A DNA stretch of 64,000 nt from Nonomuraea turcica (GCF_030718205.1 NZ_JAUZQF010000002.1:248001-312000), one strand, 5' to 3'. Shown: positions 8,131 through 16,777, counted from the stretch's first letter. Translations and numbers: made by a program. The notes: generated by a model not told the origin, from the sequence alone.

Positions 8131-10494
8131 TCAGCGCTCGGGCCTCCATCGGGCGTGCCGGGTCGTGGACGTGCCCTCGCGGATCAGCTGCAGCCGCGGC
8201 TTGGGCCCGTCGGTCCGGCCCGTCTGCGGCTTGCGGCGGCCTGCCCGCCATGGGTCGGGCCACGCCGCGCCCGGCCCGGCGTAGTCCTGCTCGACGGCCG
8301 CGTGCAGCGTCCAGCTGGGATCGTAGAGGTGGGCCCGGCCCAGGGCGCACAGGTCGGCCCGGCCCGCCAGGATGATCGAGTTGACGTCGTCGTAGGAGGA
8401 GATCACGCCGACCGCGATGGTCGGGATGCCGACTTCGTTGCGGATCTTGTCGGCGTACGGCGTCTGATAGGACCGGCCGAAGGCCGGCTTCTCCTCCGGC
8501 GTGACCTGCCCCGTGGACACGTCGACGGCCGCGGCGCCGGCGTCGGCGAACGCGCGCGCGATCGCCACGGCGTCGTCGGCGCTGATGCCGTCCTCGACCC
8601 AGTCGGTGGCCGAGATGCGCACGGTCATCGGCTTGTGCCGGGGCCAGACCTGACGCATCGCGCGGAAGACCTCGAGCGGGTAGCGGAGCCGGCCGGCGAG
8701 GTCGCCGCCGTACTCGTCGGCGCGGCGGTTGCAGACCGGGGAGATGAAGGACGACAGCAGATAGCCGTGCGCGCAGTGCAGCTCCAGCAGGTCGAAACCG
8801 GCGTCGTCGGCACGCCGCGCCGCGTCGGCGAACTGCTGTTTGATCTCCTCCATGTCGGCACGGGTGAGCTCGCGGGGCACCTGGTTGACCCCTTCCTTGT
8901 ACGGAAGGGCGGACGGCGCGACGACCTCCCAGTTGCCCTCGGGCAGCGGCTGGTCGATCCCCTCCCACATGAGGCGCGTGGAGCCCTTGCGCCCGGAATG
9001 GCCCACCTGGATGCCGGCCTTCGCCTTGCTCTCGCGGTGCACGAAGTCGGTGAGCCTGCGCCACGCGGCCACCTGCTCGTCGTTCCAGATGCCCGTGCAG
9101 CCGGGCGTGATGCGACCGGTATCGGAGACGCAGACCATCTCGGTCATGACCAGCCCGGCGCCGCCGAGCGCCTTTCCTCCCAGGTGGACGAGGTGGAAGT
9201 CGTTCGGCATGCCGTCGACCGCCCGGTACATGTCCATCGGCGACACCACGACCCGGTTGGCGAGCTCCAGCTCGCCGAGCCGGAAGGGGTGGAACATGGG
9301 CGGCGTCGCGGGCCCGTCTCCCGGGCGCTGCGGCTGCCGGCCGGCGAACCAGGCGTCGACGCGGGCCACGAACTCGGGGTCGCGCAGCCGCAGGTTGTCG
9401 TAGGTGACCCGGCGGCTGCGGGTCATGATGTTGAACGCGAACTGCTCGGGCTCCTGGCCGACGTACTGCCCGAGGTTCTCGAACCATTCCAGGCTCGCCT
9501 GCGCCGCCCGCTGGGTCGACCGGACGACGGACTTGCGCTCGCTCTCGTACGCGGTGAGCGCCTCGTCCAGGGTGGGCCGCTCGTGGAGGCACGCCGCCAG
9601 GCTGAGGGCGTCCTCCATGGCGAGCTTGGTTCCCGAGCCGATGGAGAAGTGGGCGGTGTGCGCGGCGTCGCCGAGGAGCACGATGTTCTCGTGCCGCCAG
9701 CTGTCGTTCCTGACCGTGGTGAAGTTGATCCACTTGCTGTTGTTGGCGAGTAGGGAGCAGCCGTCCAGCTCCTCGGCGAAGATCTCCTTGACCCGCTCGA
9801 TGGACCTCTCGTCGGACTCGCCGGGAGCGAACGGGCGGGCGGCGAGGGCGTCGAACCCGGCCCGGCGCCAGACATCCTCGTGCATCTCGACGATGAAGGT
9901 GCTGCCGTGGGCGTCGAAGGGGTAGCCGTGCCCCTGCATCACGCCGTATGGCGTTTCGACGACGTAGAACTTGAAGGCGTCGAACACCTTGTCGGTGGCG
10001 AGCCACATGTATTTGCAGGCCCGCTGCTCCAGGTCGGGGTGGAAGGAGTCGGCGTGTTTCGAGCGGACGGCCGAGTTGACCCCGTCGGCGGCGACCACCA
10101 GGTCGTGGGTCGCGGCGAGCTGGGACACGTCCGGCGCCTCGGTGAGGAAGTGGATCGTGACGCCGAGCTCCCGGCAGCGCTGCTGCATGATCTCCAGCAG
10201 CCGCTTGCGGCTCAGCGCCGCGAAGGCGTGGCCGCCGCTGGTGAGCACCTGCCCCCGGTAGTGGACGTCGATGTCGTCCCAGCGGGCGAACTCCGCTTCC
10301 ATCCGGCGGTAGATGCCGGGATCGGCGTGCTCGATCCCGCCGAGGGTCTCGTCGGAGAACACCACACCGAAACCGAAGGTGTCGTCCGGGGCGTTGCGCT
10401 CCCAGACGGTGATCTCGTGTCCCGGTCCCAGTTGCTTGGCCAGCACGGCGAAATACAGGCCGCCAGGCCCTCCCCCGATGACCGCGATCCGCAC
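8131..10494 (-). CDS. Bifunctional aromatic acyl-CoA monooxygenase/reductase (salicylyl-CoA 5-hydroxylase / 2-aminobenzoyl-CoA monooxygenase-reductase family)
   Basis: This is a 787-residue cytoplasmic fusion. The N-terminal half is a class-A FAD monooxygenase: VIGGGPGGLYFA near residue 5, ADGVNSAVRS in the middle, and LLGDAAHTAHFSIGSG as the second FAD motif. The C-terminal half (from about residue 395) is an old-yellow-enzyme FMN reductase with QVGHSGRKG and HCAHGYLLSSFISP. This two-domain build is that of 2-aminobenzoyl-CoA monooxygenase/reductase and the related salicylyl-CoA 5-hydroxylase. The GTG start at 10494 has a GAGGAGG ribosome site and lies just downstream of promoter copy A; the longer in-frame start at 10542 would lie upstream of the predicted transcription start. 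The neighbouring CoA ligase favours an aminobenzoate substrate, but salicylate cannot be excluded. Confidence 0.93.
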   Translation of the reverse strand: MRIAVIGGGPGGLYFAVLAKQLGPGHEITVWERNAPDDTFGFGVVFSDETLGGIEHADPGIYRRMEAEFARWDDIDVHYRGQVLTSGGHAFAALSRKRLLEIMQQRCRELGVTIHFLTEAPDVSQLAATHDLVVAADGVNSAVRSKHADSFHPDLEQRACKYMWLATDKVFDAFKFYVVETPYGVMQGHGYPFDAHGSTFIVEMHEDVWRRAGFDALAARPFAPGESDERSIERVKEIFAEELDGCSLLANNSKWINFTTVRNDSWRHENIVLLGDAAHTAHFSIGSGTKLAMEDALSLAACLHERPTLDEALTAYESERKSVVRSTQRAAQASLEWFENLGQYVGQEPEQFAFNIMTRSRRVTYDNLRLRDPEFVARVDAWFAGRQPQRPGDGPATPPMFHPFRLGELELANRVVVSPMDMYRAVDGMPNDFHLVHLGGKALGGAGLVMTEMVCVSDTGRITPGCTGIWNDEQVAAWRRLTDFVHRESKAKAGIQVGHSGRKGSTRLMWEGIDQPLPEGNWEVVAPSALPYKEGVNQVPRELTRADMEEIKQQFADAARRADDAGFDLLELHCAHGYLLSSFISPVCNRRADEYGGDLAGRLRYPLEVFRAMRQVWPRHKPMTVRISATDWVEDGISADDAVAIARAFADAGAAAVDVSTGQVTPEEKPAFGRSYQTPYADKIRNEVGIPTIAVGVISSYDDVNSIILAGRADLCALGRAHLYDPSWTLHAAVEQDYAGPGAAWPDPWRAGRRKPQTGRTDGPKPRLQLIREGTSTTRHARWRPER

Positions 10495-10530
10495 GATGTC
10501 CTCCTCATGTGACGACGGGCCGAGCGTCAA

Positions 10531-10557
10531 GTTATCCCGCATTTCGAACGATCGTCA
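10531..10557 (-). promoter_or_regulatory. Promoter/operator copy A (aromatic cluster motif)
   Basis: Read on the minus strand the site begins TGACGATCG and ends GGGATAAC. It reads as a -35 (TTGACG), 16-base spacer and -10 (GATAAC) with transcription starting near 10524, leaving a short leader to the GTG at 10494. Sixteen of 27 positions are identical with copies B (11072) and C (12511), including spacer bases AAT and CG that a plain promoter would not need to conserve. Confidence 0.65.
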
Positions 10558-10612
10558 ATAAAACGTAATTTCAGTGACTGGACTGCTCCACGTCGCGTGC
10601 CTGCGAGACGCC

Positions 10613-11032
10613 TCAGCCCTGAGGAACCTTCAGCCTCTCGTCAGGGATCACGGCCGTGCCGAGGATTTCGATCATGGCCTCCGGTTGCCACAGCTCGGTG
10701 CACCCGATGCCGGCCATGGCCGGATAGACGGGCCCGGCCAGCTCCCGCCAGACCTTGCCGATCTCCTTGCCGTGCGCCTGGTAGTCGGCGATGTCGGTGA
10801 GGTAGATCGTGATGCTGACCAGGTCCCCGGGCTCTCCGCCCGCCTCGCGCAGCGTGGTCAGCAGGTTGCCGAACGCCTGCCGGAACTGCTCGACGATGCC
10901 CCCGTCCACGATGCGCATGTCCTTGTCCAGCGCGGTCTGCCCGCCCAGGTAGAGCGTGTTCCCCTGCAGCGTGCCATGCGAGTAGCCGCTCGGCGCCGGA
11001 AGGGCTGCGGGATTGACGGCGATGGGCTTCAC
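10613..11032 (-). CDS. RidA/YjgF family protein (enamine/imine deaminase)
   Basis: The 139-residue protein is a RidA-type trimeric deaminase (GNTLYLGGQTALDKDM; LVSITIYLTDIADY; the C-terminal PEAMIEILGTAVIP with the conserved Glu). RidA proteins hydrolyse reactive enamines and imines, and relatives serve as deaminases in aminoaromatic degradation. The GTG at 11032 follows a GGAGGA ribosome site at good spacing; an ATG at 11059 has none. It lies between the monooxygenase (same strand) and the divergent thioesterase. A deaminase here fits an amino-substituted ring intermediate, which supports the aminobenzoate reading of the cluster. Confidence 0.88.
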   Translation of the reverse strand: MKPIAVNPAALPAPSGYSHGTLQGNTLYLGGQTALDKDMRIVDGGIVEQFRQAFGNLLTTLREAGGEPGDLVSITIYLTDIADYQAHGKEIGKVWRELAGPVYPAMAGIGCTELWQPEAMIEILGTAVIPDERLKVPQG

Positions 11033-11071
11033 GGCGGTCCTCCTCGACTCGGTGTTCATATTGACATTATC

Positions 11072-11098
11072 TGACGATCGCGAAGAATACGATATATT
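11072..11098 (+). promoter_or_regulatory. Promoter/operator copy B (aromatic cluster motif)
   Basis: The site begins TGACGATCG and ends ATACGATATATT, giving a rightward -35 (CTGACG), 16-base spacer and -10 (TATATT) ahead of the thioesterase at 11154. It matches copy C at 21 of 27 positions. A CGCGAA...TTCGCG inverted repeat overlaps its right half (11080-11102). It also lies in the divergent gap upstream of RidA, so one bound regulator could control both directions. Confidence 0.65.
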
Positions 11099-11153
11099 CG
11101 CGCCGGTTCGCCCCGCACCCGCGGACCACCGATCTGAAGGGACAGCCACATCC

Positions 11154-12062
11154 ATGAGCCCCACCTCGGAGATCGTGACGGCGGCACTCAGGCTCACCCC
11201 GACGGCTCCGGAGCACTTCGACGAGGCCTATGTCGCCAGGTCGCAGGACTGCCCCTGGCCCAAGGCGTACGGGGGCGACCTCGTCGCACAGGCCTCCGCC
11301 GCGGTGATGCGTTCGGCCGGCGACGACAGGACGCTGCATTCGCTGCACAGCTACTTCATGCGCCCCGTCGAGGTCGGCGCCGAGATCCGCTACGAGGTCG
11401 AACGTCTCAGGGACGGGCGGAGCTACTCCACGCGGCACGTCCGCGGGTATTCCGGCGGCAAGCTCGCATACCTCGCGATGGCCTCCTTCCACGCCGGGGA
11501 GCAAGGAGGCGAGTACGCCGCGACCGCGCCGGAAGGCCTCCCCGATCCCGACGCGCTGCCGACCAGCGCCGCCTATCTGGACGCGACAGAGCCGGGCACG
11601 GAGGCGGGCGGCACCATGACCAAGGAGTCGAAGGACTATTGGTCGTCGGGTCGCGGCTTCGACATGCGGCACGTGCCCGGCCCGGTCTATCTGAAGGTGG
11701 ACGGCGCCCCGGTCCCGCACCAGGCGATCTGGGTCCGGCCCTTCGACCCGCTGCGGCCCGTCGAAGGTCTCACCTCGCGCGCACGCGACCTGGCCGCCCT
11801 CGCCTACGTCTGCGACTACACCATCCTGGAGCCGATCCTGCGCGTCCTCGACCTGCCGTGGGCCCGCCCGGGGCTCACCACCGCCAGCCTCGACCACGCC
11901 ATGTGGTTCCACCGCCCCGCCACGATGGACGACTGGCTGCTCTACGCCCAGGAGGCCGAGGCGGCCCAGAACGGCCGCGGCCTGGGACTCGGCCGCTTCT
12001 TCGACCGCGAAGGACGCCACCTCGCCACGGTCGCGCAGGAAGGGGTCATCCGTGCGTCCTGA
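11154..12062 (+). CDS. Acyl-CoA thioesterase II (TesB-like, double hot-dog)
   Basis: The 302-residue protein is a TesB-type thioesterase with two hot-dog domains. The N-terminal domain has GDLVAQASAAVMR and LHSLHSYFMRPVE; the C-terminal domain has WVRPFDPL and SLDHAMWFHRP. It hydrolyses acyl-CoA thioesters to free acid and CoA in the cytoplasm. The ATG at 11154 has an AAGGGA site upstream and lies about 50 bases after the predicted start from copy B. Its stop overlaps the next thioesterase by 11 bp. Release of a hydroxylated aromatic acid, or rescue of CoA trapped in dead-end thioesters, is the likely role. Confidence 0.88.
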   Translation: MSPTSEIVTAALRLTPTAPEHFDEAYVARSQDCPWPKAYGGDLVAQASAAVMRSAGDDRTLHSLHSYFMRPVEVGAEIRYEVERLRDGRSYSTRHVRGYSGGKLAYLAMASFHAGEQGGEYAATAPEGLPDPDALPTSAAYLDATEPGTEAGGTMTKESKDYWSSGRGFDMRHVPGPVYLKVDGAPVPHQAIWVRPFDPLRPVEGLTSRARDLAALAYVCDYTILEPILRVLDLPWARPGLTTASLDHAMWFHRPATMDDWLLYAQEAEAAQNGRGLGLGRFFDREGRHLATVAQEGVIRAS

Positions 12063-12510
12063 CCACCGCCTCTCCCTCGCCGACCGGCGACCGCCCGCGA
12101 GCGGCAAGGCCGCCGTCGAACACGTGATGCGGGTCGAATGGAGCGACACCGACGCCTCAGGACACCACCACAACACGGCCGTGACCAGGTTCGTGGAGGC
12201 GGCCGAGGCCGCGCTCATGCGCGAGCGAGGGATCACCGGCTACTTCGGCAACGCGCCCCGGGTGCGCTACGAGGTCGACTTCGAACAGCGCCTGTTCTTC
12301 GGCCAGCAGGTCACCGTCATGCTGCACGTCGAAGCCGTCGGCACCTCCTCCATGACCTTCCGCTTCGAGGTCTGGGGGGAGGAGTTCGACGGACGCCCCC
12401 GGCGGCGGGCCGCGGCAGGGCGCTATGTGGTCGTCCACGCTCCCCGGGGCGAGGACCGGAGCCGTCCTTGGCCTGCCTCCTGGCTCACTTCGTTGTTCAT
12501 TGACAATTGA
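12052..12510 (+). CDS. Acyl-CoA thioesterase, 4-hydroxybenzoyl-CoA thioesterase-like hot-dog
   Basis: This is a 152-residue single hot-dog protein. WSDTDASGHHHNTAVTRFVE carries the Asp and the HxxN region typical of YbgC/4HBT thioesterases. The GTG at 12052 overlaps the TesB-like gene by 11 bp, so the pair is coupled. Two unrelated thioesterase folds in one operon suggest separate substrates in the pathway, for example the ring-hydroxylated CoA ester and a side product. The last ~20 residues are Arg/Trp rich and less conserved. Confidence 0.85.
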   Translation: MRPDHRLSLADRRPPASGKAAVEHVMRVEWSDTDASGHHHNTAVTRFVEAAEAALMRERGITGYFGNAPRVRYEVDFEQRLFFGQQVTVMLHVEAVGTSSMTFRFEVWGEEFDGRPRRRAAAGRYVVVHAPRGEDRSRPWPASWLTSLFIDN

Positions 12511-12537
12511 TGACGACCGTGAAAAATACGAGATAAG
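12511..12537 (+). promoter_or_regulatory. Promoter/operator copy C (aromatic cluster motif)
   Basis: The site begins TGACGACCGTG and runs through AAAATACGAGATAAG, giving a -35 (ATGACG), 16-base spacer and -10 (GATAAG). Transcription would start near 12543, ahead of the cupin ATG at 12571. It directly follows the stop of the second thioesterase, so the cupin and ligase have their own copy of the controlled promoter. Confidence 0.65.
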
Positions 12538-12570
12538 CACCTCGCCGACCACAGCAAGGGAGCCGGCCTC

Positions 12571-13053
12571 ATGGAGCCCGACCTCAGCAAGTACCGCCTC
12601 GACGGCGACAACTCGATGTACCGGCTGCCCAGCGGTCTCGTCGCCCCGGTGGTGACGCGCGGCGGTCACGAGAACGTCAACACCGCCGACTCAGGCGGCG
12701 CCGTCCGGGTCTCCGGGGTCAGCATCCAGCACACCCCCGCCACCCGCCTCTGGTTCGGCAAGGTCAGCAACGAGCCCGGCTACCGCTCGGTGTCCCACCA
12801 TCATGGCGAGGCAGAGACCGGTGGCTACGTCCTGTCGGGCCGGGCGCGCATCTACTTCGGCGAGAAGTTCGAGGACTACGTCGACATGGAAGAGGGCGAC
12901 TGGGTCTTCGTACCGCCGTACATGCCGCACGTCGAGTGCAACCTCTCGCGCACCAGGCCGCTGGTGTGGATGACCACCCGGACGCCGGAGAACATCGTGG
13001 TCAACCTGCCCGACGTCGCGGACGCCGACCTGCGTGACTGGCTGGACCGGTGA
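12571..13053 (+). CDS. Small cupin-domain protein in the aromatic cluster
   Basis: The 160-residue protein has one cupin barrel. Motif 1 reads SHHHGEAETGGYVLSG, with two to three His and one Glu able to hold a metal; motif 2 reads GDWVFVPPYMPHVECN with the third His. It is therefore probably a metal-binding cupin and may be a small dioxygenase. It is too short for the bicupin gentisate 1,2-dioxygenase. The ATG at 12571 has an AAGGGAG site. It is read with the CoA ligase 62 bp downstream. A ring-cleaving or ring-tautomerising role is an inference from context. Confidence 0.8.
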   Translation: MEPDLSKYRLDGDNSMYRLPSGLVAPVVTRGGHENVNTADSGGAVRVSGVSIQHTPATRLWFGKVSNEPGYRSVSHHHGEAETGGYVLSGRARIYFGEKFEDYVDMEEGDWVFVPPYMPHVECNLSRTRPLVWMTTRTPENIVVNLPDVADADLRDWLDR

Positions 13054-13115
13054 ACCCCCGCACCGCCTGACCCGCCGGGTCCACGCTCGGCGGTCCCTCT
13101 GGAAGGACTCCCCCG

Positions 13116-14762
13116 TTGCCTCCTTCGGCCTCAGCACACCTCGACACCTTCGCTCGCGACCACCTGCCCCCCGCCTCCCTGTGGCCGACAATCGAGTTCG
13201 CCACGCCGGAGCTGCGCTATCCGGCCCGCCTCAACGCCGGCGCCGAGCTCATCGACGTCCCCGTCGCGACGTTCGGGGCCGAGCGGCCGGCGCTGCGCAC
13301 ACCGGGTGGGGAGACCTGGTCCTACGGCGAGCTGCGGACCCGCGCCAATCAGGTCGCCCGCGTGCTCACCGAGGACCTCGGCCTGGTTCCGGGACAGCGG
13401 GTCATGCTGCGCTCGCCCAACAACCCGTGGACGGTCGCGGCCTGGCTCGGCGTGCTCAAGGCAGGCGGCGTCGTCGTGACCACGATGGCCGCGTTGCGTG
13501 CCCGCGAGATCGCCCCCATCGTGGAGCGGACCCTGCCCTCGATCGCGCTGGTGGACCACCGGTGCGCCGAAGATGTCCACGCCGTTCGCGACACCGTGCT
13601 GCCGTCGCTGACGGTCATGGAGTACGGCGGCACGGGTCCGGAGGATCTCATCGCCCGCGCCGCCGCCAAGCCGGGCGAGTTCACCGCCGTGGACACCGCC
13701 GCCGACGACGTGGCGCTCCTCGGACCGACGTCCGGCACCACCGGCGCCCCGAAGATCACCATGCACTTCCACCGCGACCTCCTGTCCATCGACAACACCT
13801 TCGGCCGCCATGTGCTGAAGCTGGCCCCGGACGACGTCGTCGCCTGCTCCGCCCCCCTGGCCTTCACCTTCGGCCTCGGCATGCTCGTCGTCTTCCCGTT
13901 GCGGGCGGGCGCCTGCGCCCTGCTGACCGAGGCGGCCACGCCGCCGCAGCTCGCGGAGATCGTCCAGCGGGAGGGCGTCACCGTTCTCGCGACCGCCCCC
14001 ACGGCCTACAAGGCGATCCTGCGCGAAGGCAGGGAACAGCGGCTCGCCGGGCTGCGGACCGCGGTCTCGGCAGGCGAGCACATCCCGCGGCAAACGTGGG
14101 AGCAGCTGCGAGACCGGCTCGGGCTCAGGGTCATCGACGGCATCGGCGCCACCGAGATGTTGCACATCTTCATCTCGGCCGCCGGTGACGACATGCGCCC
14201 CGGCGCCACGGGGAAACCGGTGCCGGGTTACCGCGCCGCCATCCTCGCCCCCGACGGCTCGGAGCTCGGTCCCGGCGAGCAGGGACTGCTGGCTGTGATC
14301 GGCCCCGTCGGCTGCCGCTACCTCGACGACGTACGCCAGAAGAACTATGTCCTCAACGGCTGGAACGTCACCGGCGACATCTTCTCCAAGGACGAGGCCG
14401 GCTACTTCTACTACCAGGCACGCAGCGACAACATGATCGTCTCTTCGGGCTACAACATCGGCGGGCCGGAGGTCGAAGCGGCGATCGACACCCACCCCGA
14501 CGTGATCGAGTCCGCCGTCGTCGGCCGGCCCGACGCCGAGCGCGGCTCGGTGGTCTGCGCCTTCGTCGTGCTCCGCGAGGGCGTGACCGGCGACGCCGCC
14601 AAGGCCAAGGAGATCCAGGATCACGTCAAGCAGGTCCTAGCCCCGTTCAAGTACCCGCGCGACGTGCGGTTCTGCGACTCCCTGCCGCGCAACGTGAACG
14701 GCAAGCTGCAGCACTTCAGGCTGCGGGACATCGTCAGGAACGAGCAGGCGGCCTCGGTGTGA
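13116..14762 (+). CDS. Aromatic acid CoA ligase, 2-aminobenzoate-CoA ligase-like
   Basis: This is a 548-residue AMP-forming acyl-CoA synthetase. The P-loop-like LLGPTSGTTGAPK, the DGIGATEMLHIF core, the GDIFSKDEAG hinge Asp and the late VNGKLQ with the catalytic Lys are all present. The N-terminal pattern (SAHLDTFARDHLPP, then PNNPWTVAAWLGVLKAGGVV) resembles 2-aminobenzoate- and benzoate-CoA ligases. It should activate the aromatic acid to the CoA thioester used by the monooxygenase. The start is a TTG at 13116 with a GGAAGGA ribosome site eight bases upstream; no ATG or GTG fits better. Confidence 0.9.
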   Translation: MPPSASAHLDTFARDHLPPASLWPTIEFATPELRYPARLNAGAELIDVPVATFGAERPALRTPGGETWSYGELRTRANQVARVLTEDLGLVPGQRVMLRSPNNPWTVAAWLGVLKAGGVVVTTMAALRAREIAPIVERTLPSIALVDHRCAEDVHAVRDTVLPSLTVMEYGGTGPEDLIARAAAKPGEFTAVDTAADDVALLGPTSGTTGAPKITMHFHRDLLSIDNTFGRHVLKLAPDDVVACSAPLAFTFGLGMLVVFPLRAGACALLTEAATPPQLAEIVQREGVTVLATAPTAYKAILREGREQRLAGLRTAVSAGEHIPRQTWEQLRDRLGLRVIDGIGATEMLHIFISAAGDDMRPGATGKPVPGYRAAILAPDGSELGPGEQGLLAVIGPVGCRYLDDVRQKNYVLNGWNVTGDIFSKDEAGYFYYQARSDNMIVSSGYNIGGPEVEAAIDTHPDVIESAVVGRPDAERGSVVCAFVVLREGVTGDAAKAKEIQDHVKQVLAPFKYPRDVRFCDSLPRNVNGKLQHFRLRDIVRNEQAASV

Positions 14763-14778
14763 CCGGCGCCCGGCCCGG

Positions 14779-15282
14779 TCAGCCGAACGTGCCGCCCAGG
14801 CGGCCCTCCAGCATGAGCAGGAGCTCGGCCAGCAGGTCGGCGAGTTGACGCTCGTGTTCGGCGGGCAGGCCGGACAGCAGGGCAGCTTCGTACTCCAGTT
14901 GCTCCGGCACCAGCCGCATGATGAGGTCCCTGCCCTGCTCGGTGAGCGAGAGGTGGGCCACGCGCCGATCGCGGCCGTCGACGCGCCGGCCGACCAGGCC
15001 CACGCCCTCCAGGCGCTTGATCCGCTTGGTCACCGCCGCGCCCGAGGCGAACGTCTCGCGGGCCAGGCGGCCGGGGGTCAGCTCGCCGCCATCTCTGAGG
15101 AGCGCGCAGAGGAGGTCGAACTCCGCGCGGCTCACCCCGGCACGGGTGAGCGGAGCGTCGGTGGCCTGCTGCAGGAGGGCGGCACAGCGGTTGAGCCGGC
15201 CGATGACGGCGATCGGATCGAGGTCGGCGTCGGGAAGGACCTGCCGCCACTGGCGCAGGGCGATCGCCACGGCGTCCTCCAT
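14779..15282 (-). CDS. MarR-family transcriptional regulator
   Basis: The 167-residue protein has a MarR winged helix in its centre (SRAEFDLLCALLRDGGELTP, then GAAVTKRIKRLEGVGLVGRR and the DGRDRRVAHLSLTEQG wing). The ATG at 15282 has an AAAGGAG ribosome site. It lies 19 bp behind the FUSC exporter gene and is read with it, so it probably controls that exporter in response to an aromatic acid, the usual MarR ligand. It ends 16 bp from the convergent CoA ligase. Confidence 0.9.
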   Translation of the reverse strand: MEDAVAIALRQWRQVLPDADLDPIAVIGRLNRCAALLQQATDAPLTRAGVSRAEFDLLCALLRDGGELTPGRLARETFASGAAVTKRIKRLEGVGLVGRRVDGRDRRVAHLSLTEQGRDLIMRLVPEQLEYEAALLSGLPAEHERQLADLLAELLLMLEGRLGGTFG

Positions 15283-15301
15283 GTGCTCTCCTTTCCTCGC
15301 G

Positions 15302-16702
15302 TCACGGCTTCCGGGCGGCCCGCCGGTCGAGCAGGAGCACGCAGGCCAGCAGCCCGGCGGCGACCCCCACACAGGTGTCCAGCCAGCGGTCGGCCACGAG
15401 CACGGGCACCGGCTGCGTGTCGGCGAACTGGGTCATCAGGATGGCCATCGGCGTGACGAACACGCTGCCCAGCCAGTAGTTGCGAGTGATGGCCGCCTCG
15501 GTGACGAACTGCAGGGCCAGCACGGTCACGATGAGCGCGAGCGCGCCGAGCCTGGTGACGGGCGCCAGCAGAGTGAACAGCCCGACGCCGACCAGGTTGC
15601 CGACCACGCGCTGGAGTGCGCGGCTCCAGGACAGGGTGGTGGTGGCGGCGAACACCGCGGCGGCCGTCACGACGGCCCAGTAGGGCCTGCCCACCCCGAG
15701 CGCCATAGAGGCCAGGCCCGCCAGCGCCGTGCCGGCGGTGACCATCACCACCACTCGCCATCGACGCGCCAGGTCCAGGAGAAAACGGCCGAAGGCCGAG
15801 CCTCGGGCGGGCATCCGCCGCTCGGCGAAAACGCCGGCGAGCTCGTCCTCTTCGATCGCCGCCGGCCGCGGGTCCGCGGCGGACGGCTCGGGCAGCGGCC
15901 GGCCCTTGCGCAGCTCGCGAGCGTACGCCATCAGGGCTTCGGCGGACCGGCCCGGCACGGCCGACTCCGCCTGGACCAGCAGCCGCCCGAGCGCTTGGCG
16001 ATCGGCGGCGCCGGAGCTCAGCAGCGTCTGCCAGGCGGCGTTGACGGCGGCCTCGGCGGCCTCGGCGGCATGGCGGGCGTGGTGCGGGTCCTCGGTGTGA
16101 TCACGCGCCCGCACCAGGCGGGCCGCCGCCTCCAGGGCCCGCGCCACCGCGATCCGCTCGGGACCGTCGGGCCTGACCAGCCCGGGCGCCATCCCGACCA
16201 CCCAGGCCACGACCCCGCCCAGCACCGCGAGCCCCACGTGGAAGGGGACCTCGGAGAGGTGCTGCGGTACGAAGGCGGCGCTGGCGGTGACGAACGTGAG
16301 CACGACGTTTCCCGGGGGCCCGATCCGGGTGATGTCGCACGCGGCCTTGTGCAGGCCTGCCAGGAGCGCGGCCACCGCCACCCGGATGGCGATCGAGTCG
16401 GTGAGCGCGGCCGTGACGAGCGCGGCGGCCGTGCCTGCCACCATGCCGAGCACGGTCCAGGCCAGGGCCCTGGCGCGCGCGGCATACGGCAGGCCGTGGC
16501 AGTAAAGGGCGCACATCGCTCCTGCGGACGCGTACAGAACCAGGTCGAGCCGCCCGGCCAGCAGCAACGCCAGCTGCACCACGGCCAGCGCGGCCACGCC
16601 GCTCATCGCGGGCTTGTGCCAGATGTCACCGAGCGGCCCCAACTGGAGGGCGGCCCGGACGGGCAGGCGGACGCGGCGCTGGTCGCACGGTATGGCACTC
16701 AT
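15302..16702 (-). CDS. FUSC-family aromatic acid exporter-like membrane protein
   Basis: This is a 466-residue inner-membrane protein. Two hydrophobic blocks of about five to six helices (residues ~30-175 and ~320-460) flank a cytoplasmic stretch with many charged residues, the architecture of FUSC/AaeB-type exporters. GVGRPYWAVVTAAAVF with the nearby RALQRVVGNLVGV is the typical second-domain signature. Related proteins export aromatic carboxylic acids. Next to an aromatic-acid pathway it may relieve acid overload. An 8-bp palindrome (TAAGCTTA, 16708-16715) just upstream of the ATG at 16702 is a possible MarR site. Confidence 0.85.
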   Translation of the reverse strand: MSAIPCDQRRVRLPVRAALQLGPLGDIWHKPAMSGVAALAVVQLALLLAGRLDLVLYASAGAMCALYCHGLPYAARARALAWTVLGMVAGTAAALVTAALTDSIAIRVAVAALLAGLHKAACDITRIGPPGNVVLTFVTASAAFVPQHLSEVPFHVGLAVLGGVVAWVVGMAPGLVRPDGPERIAVARALEAAARLVRARDHTEDPHHARHAAEAAEAAVNAAWQTLLSSGAADRQALGRLLVQAESAVPGRSAEALMAYARELRKGRPLPEPSAADPRPAAIEEDELAGVFAERRMPARGSAFGRFLLDLARRWRVVVMVTAGTALAGLASMALGVGRPYWAVVTAAAVFAATTTLSWSRALQRVVGNLVGVGLFTLLAPVTRLGALALIVTVLALQFVTEAAITRNYWLGSVFVTPMAILMTQFADTQPVPVLVADRWLDTCVGVAAGLLACVLLLDRRAARKP

Positions 16703-16777
16703 CGAGATAAGCTTAGCAGATGTTTTACTCGTGAAATAATCCGCCTCCGCCCATGCGGCCGCCCGGGCGCCTGCCGG

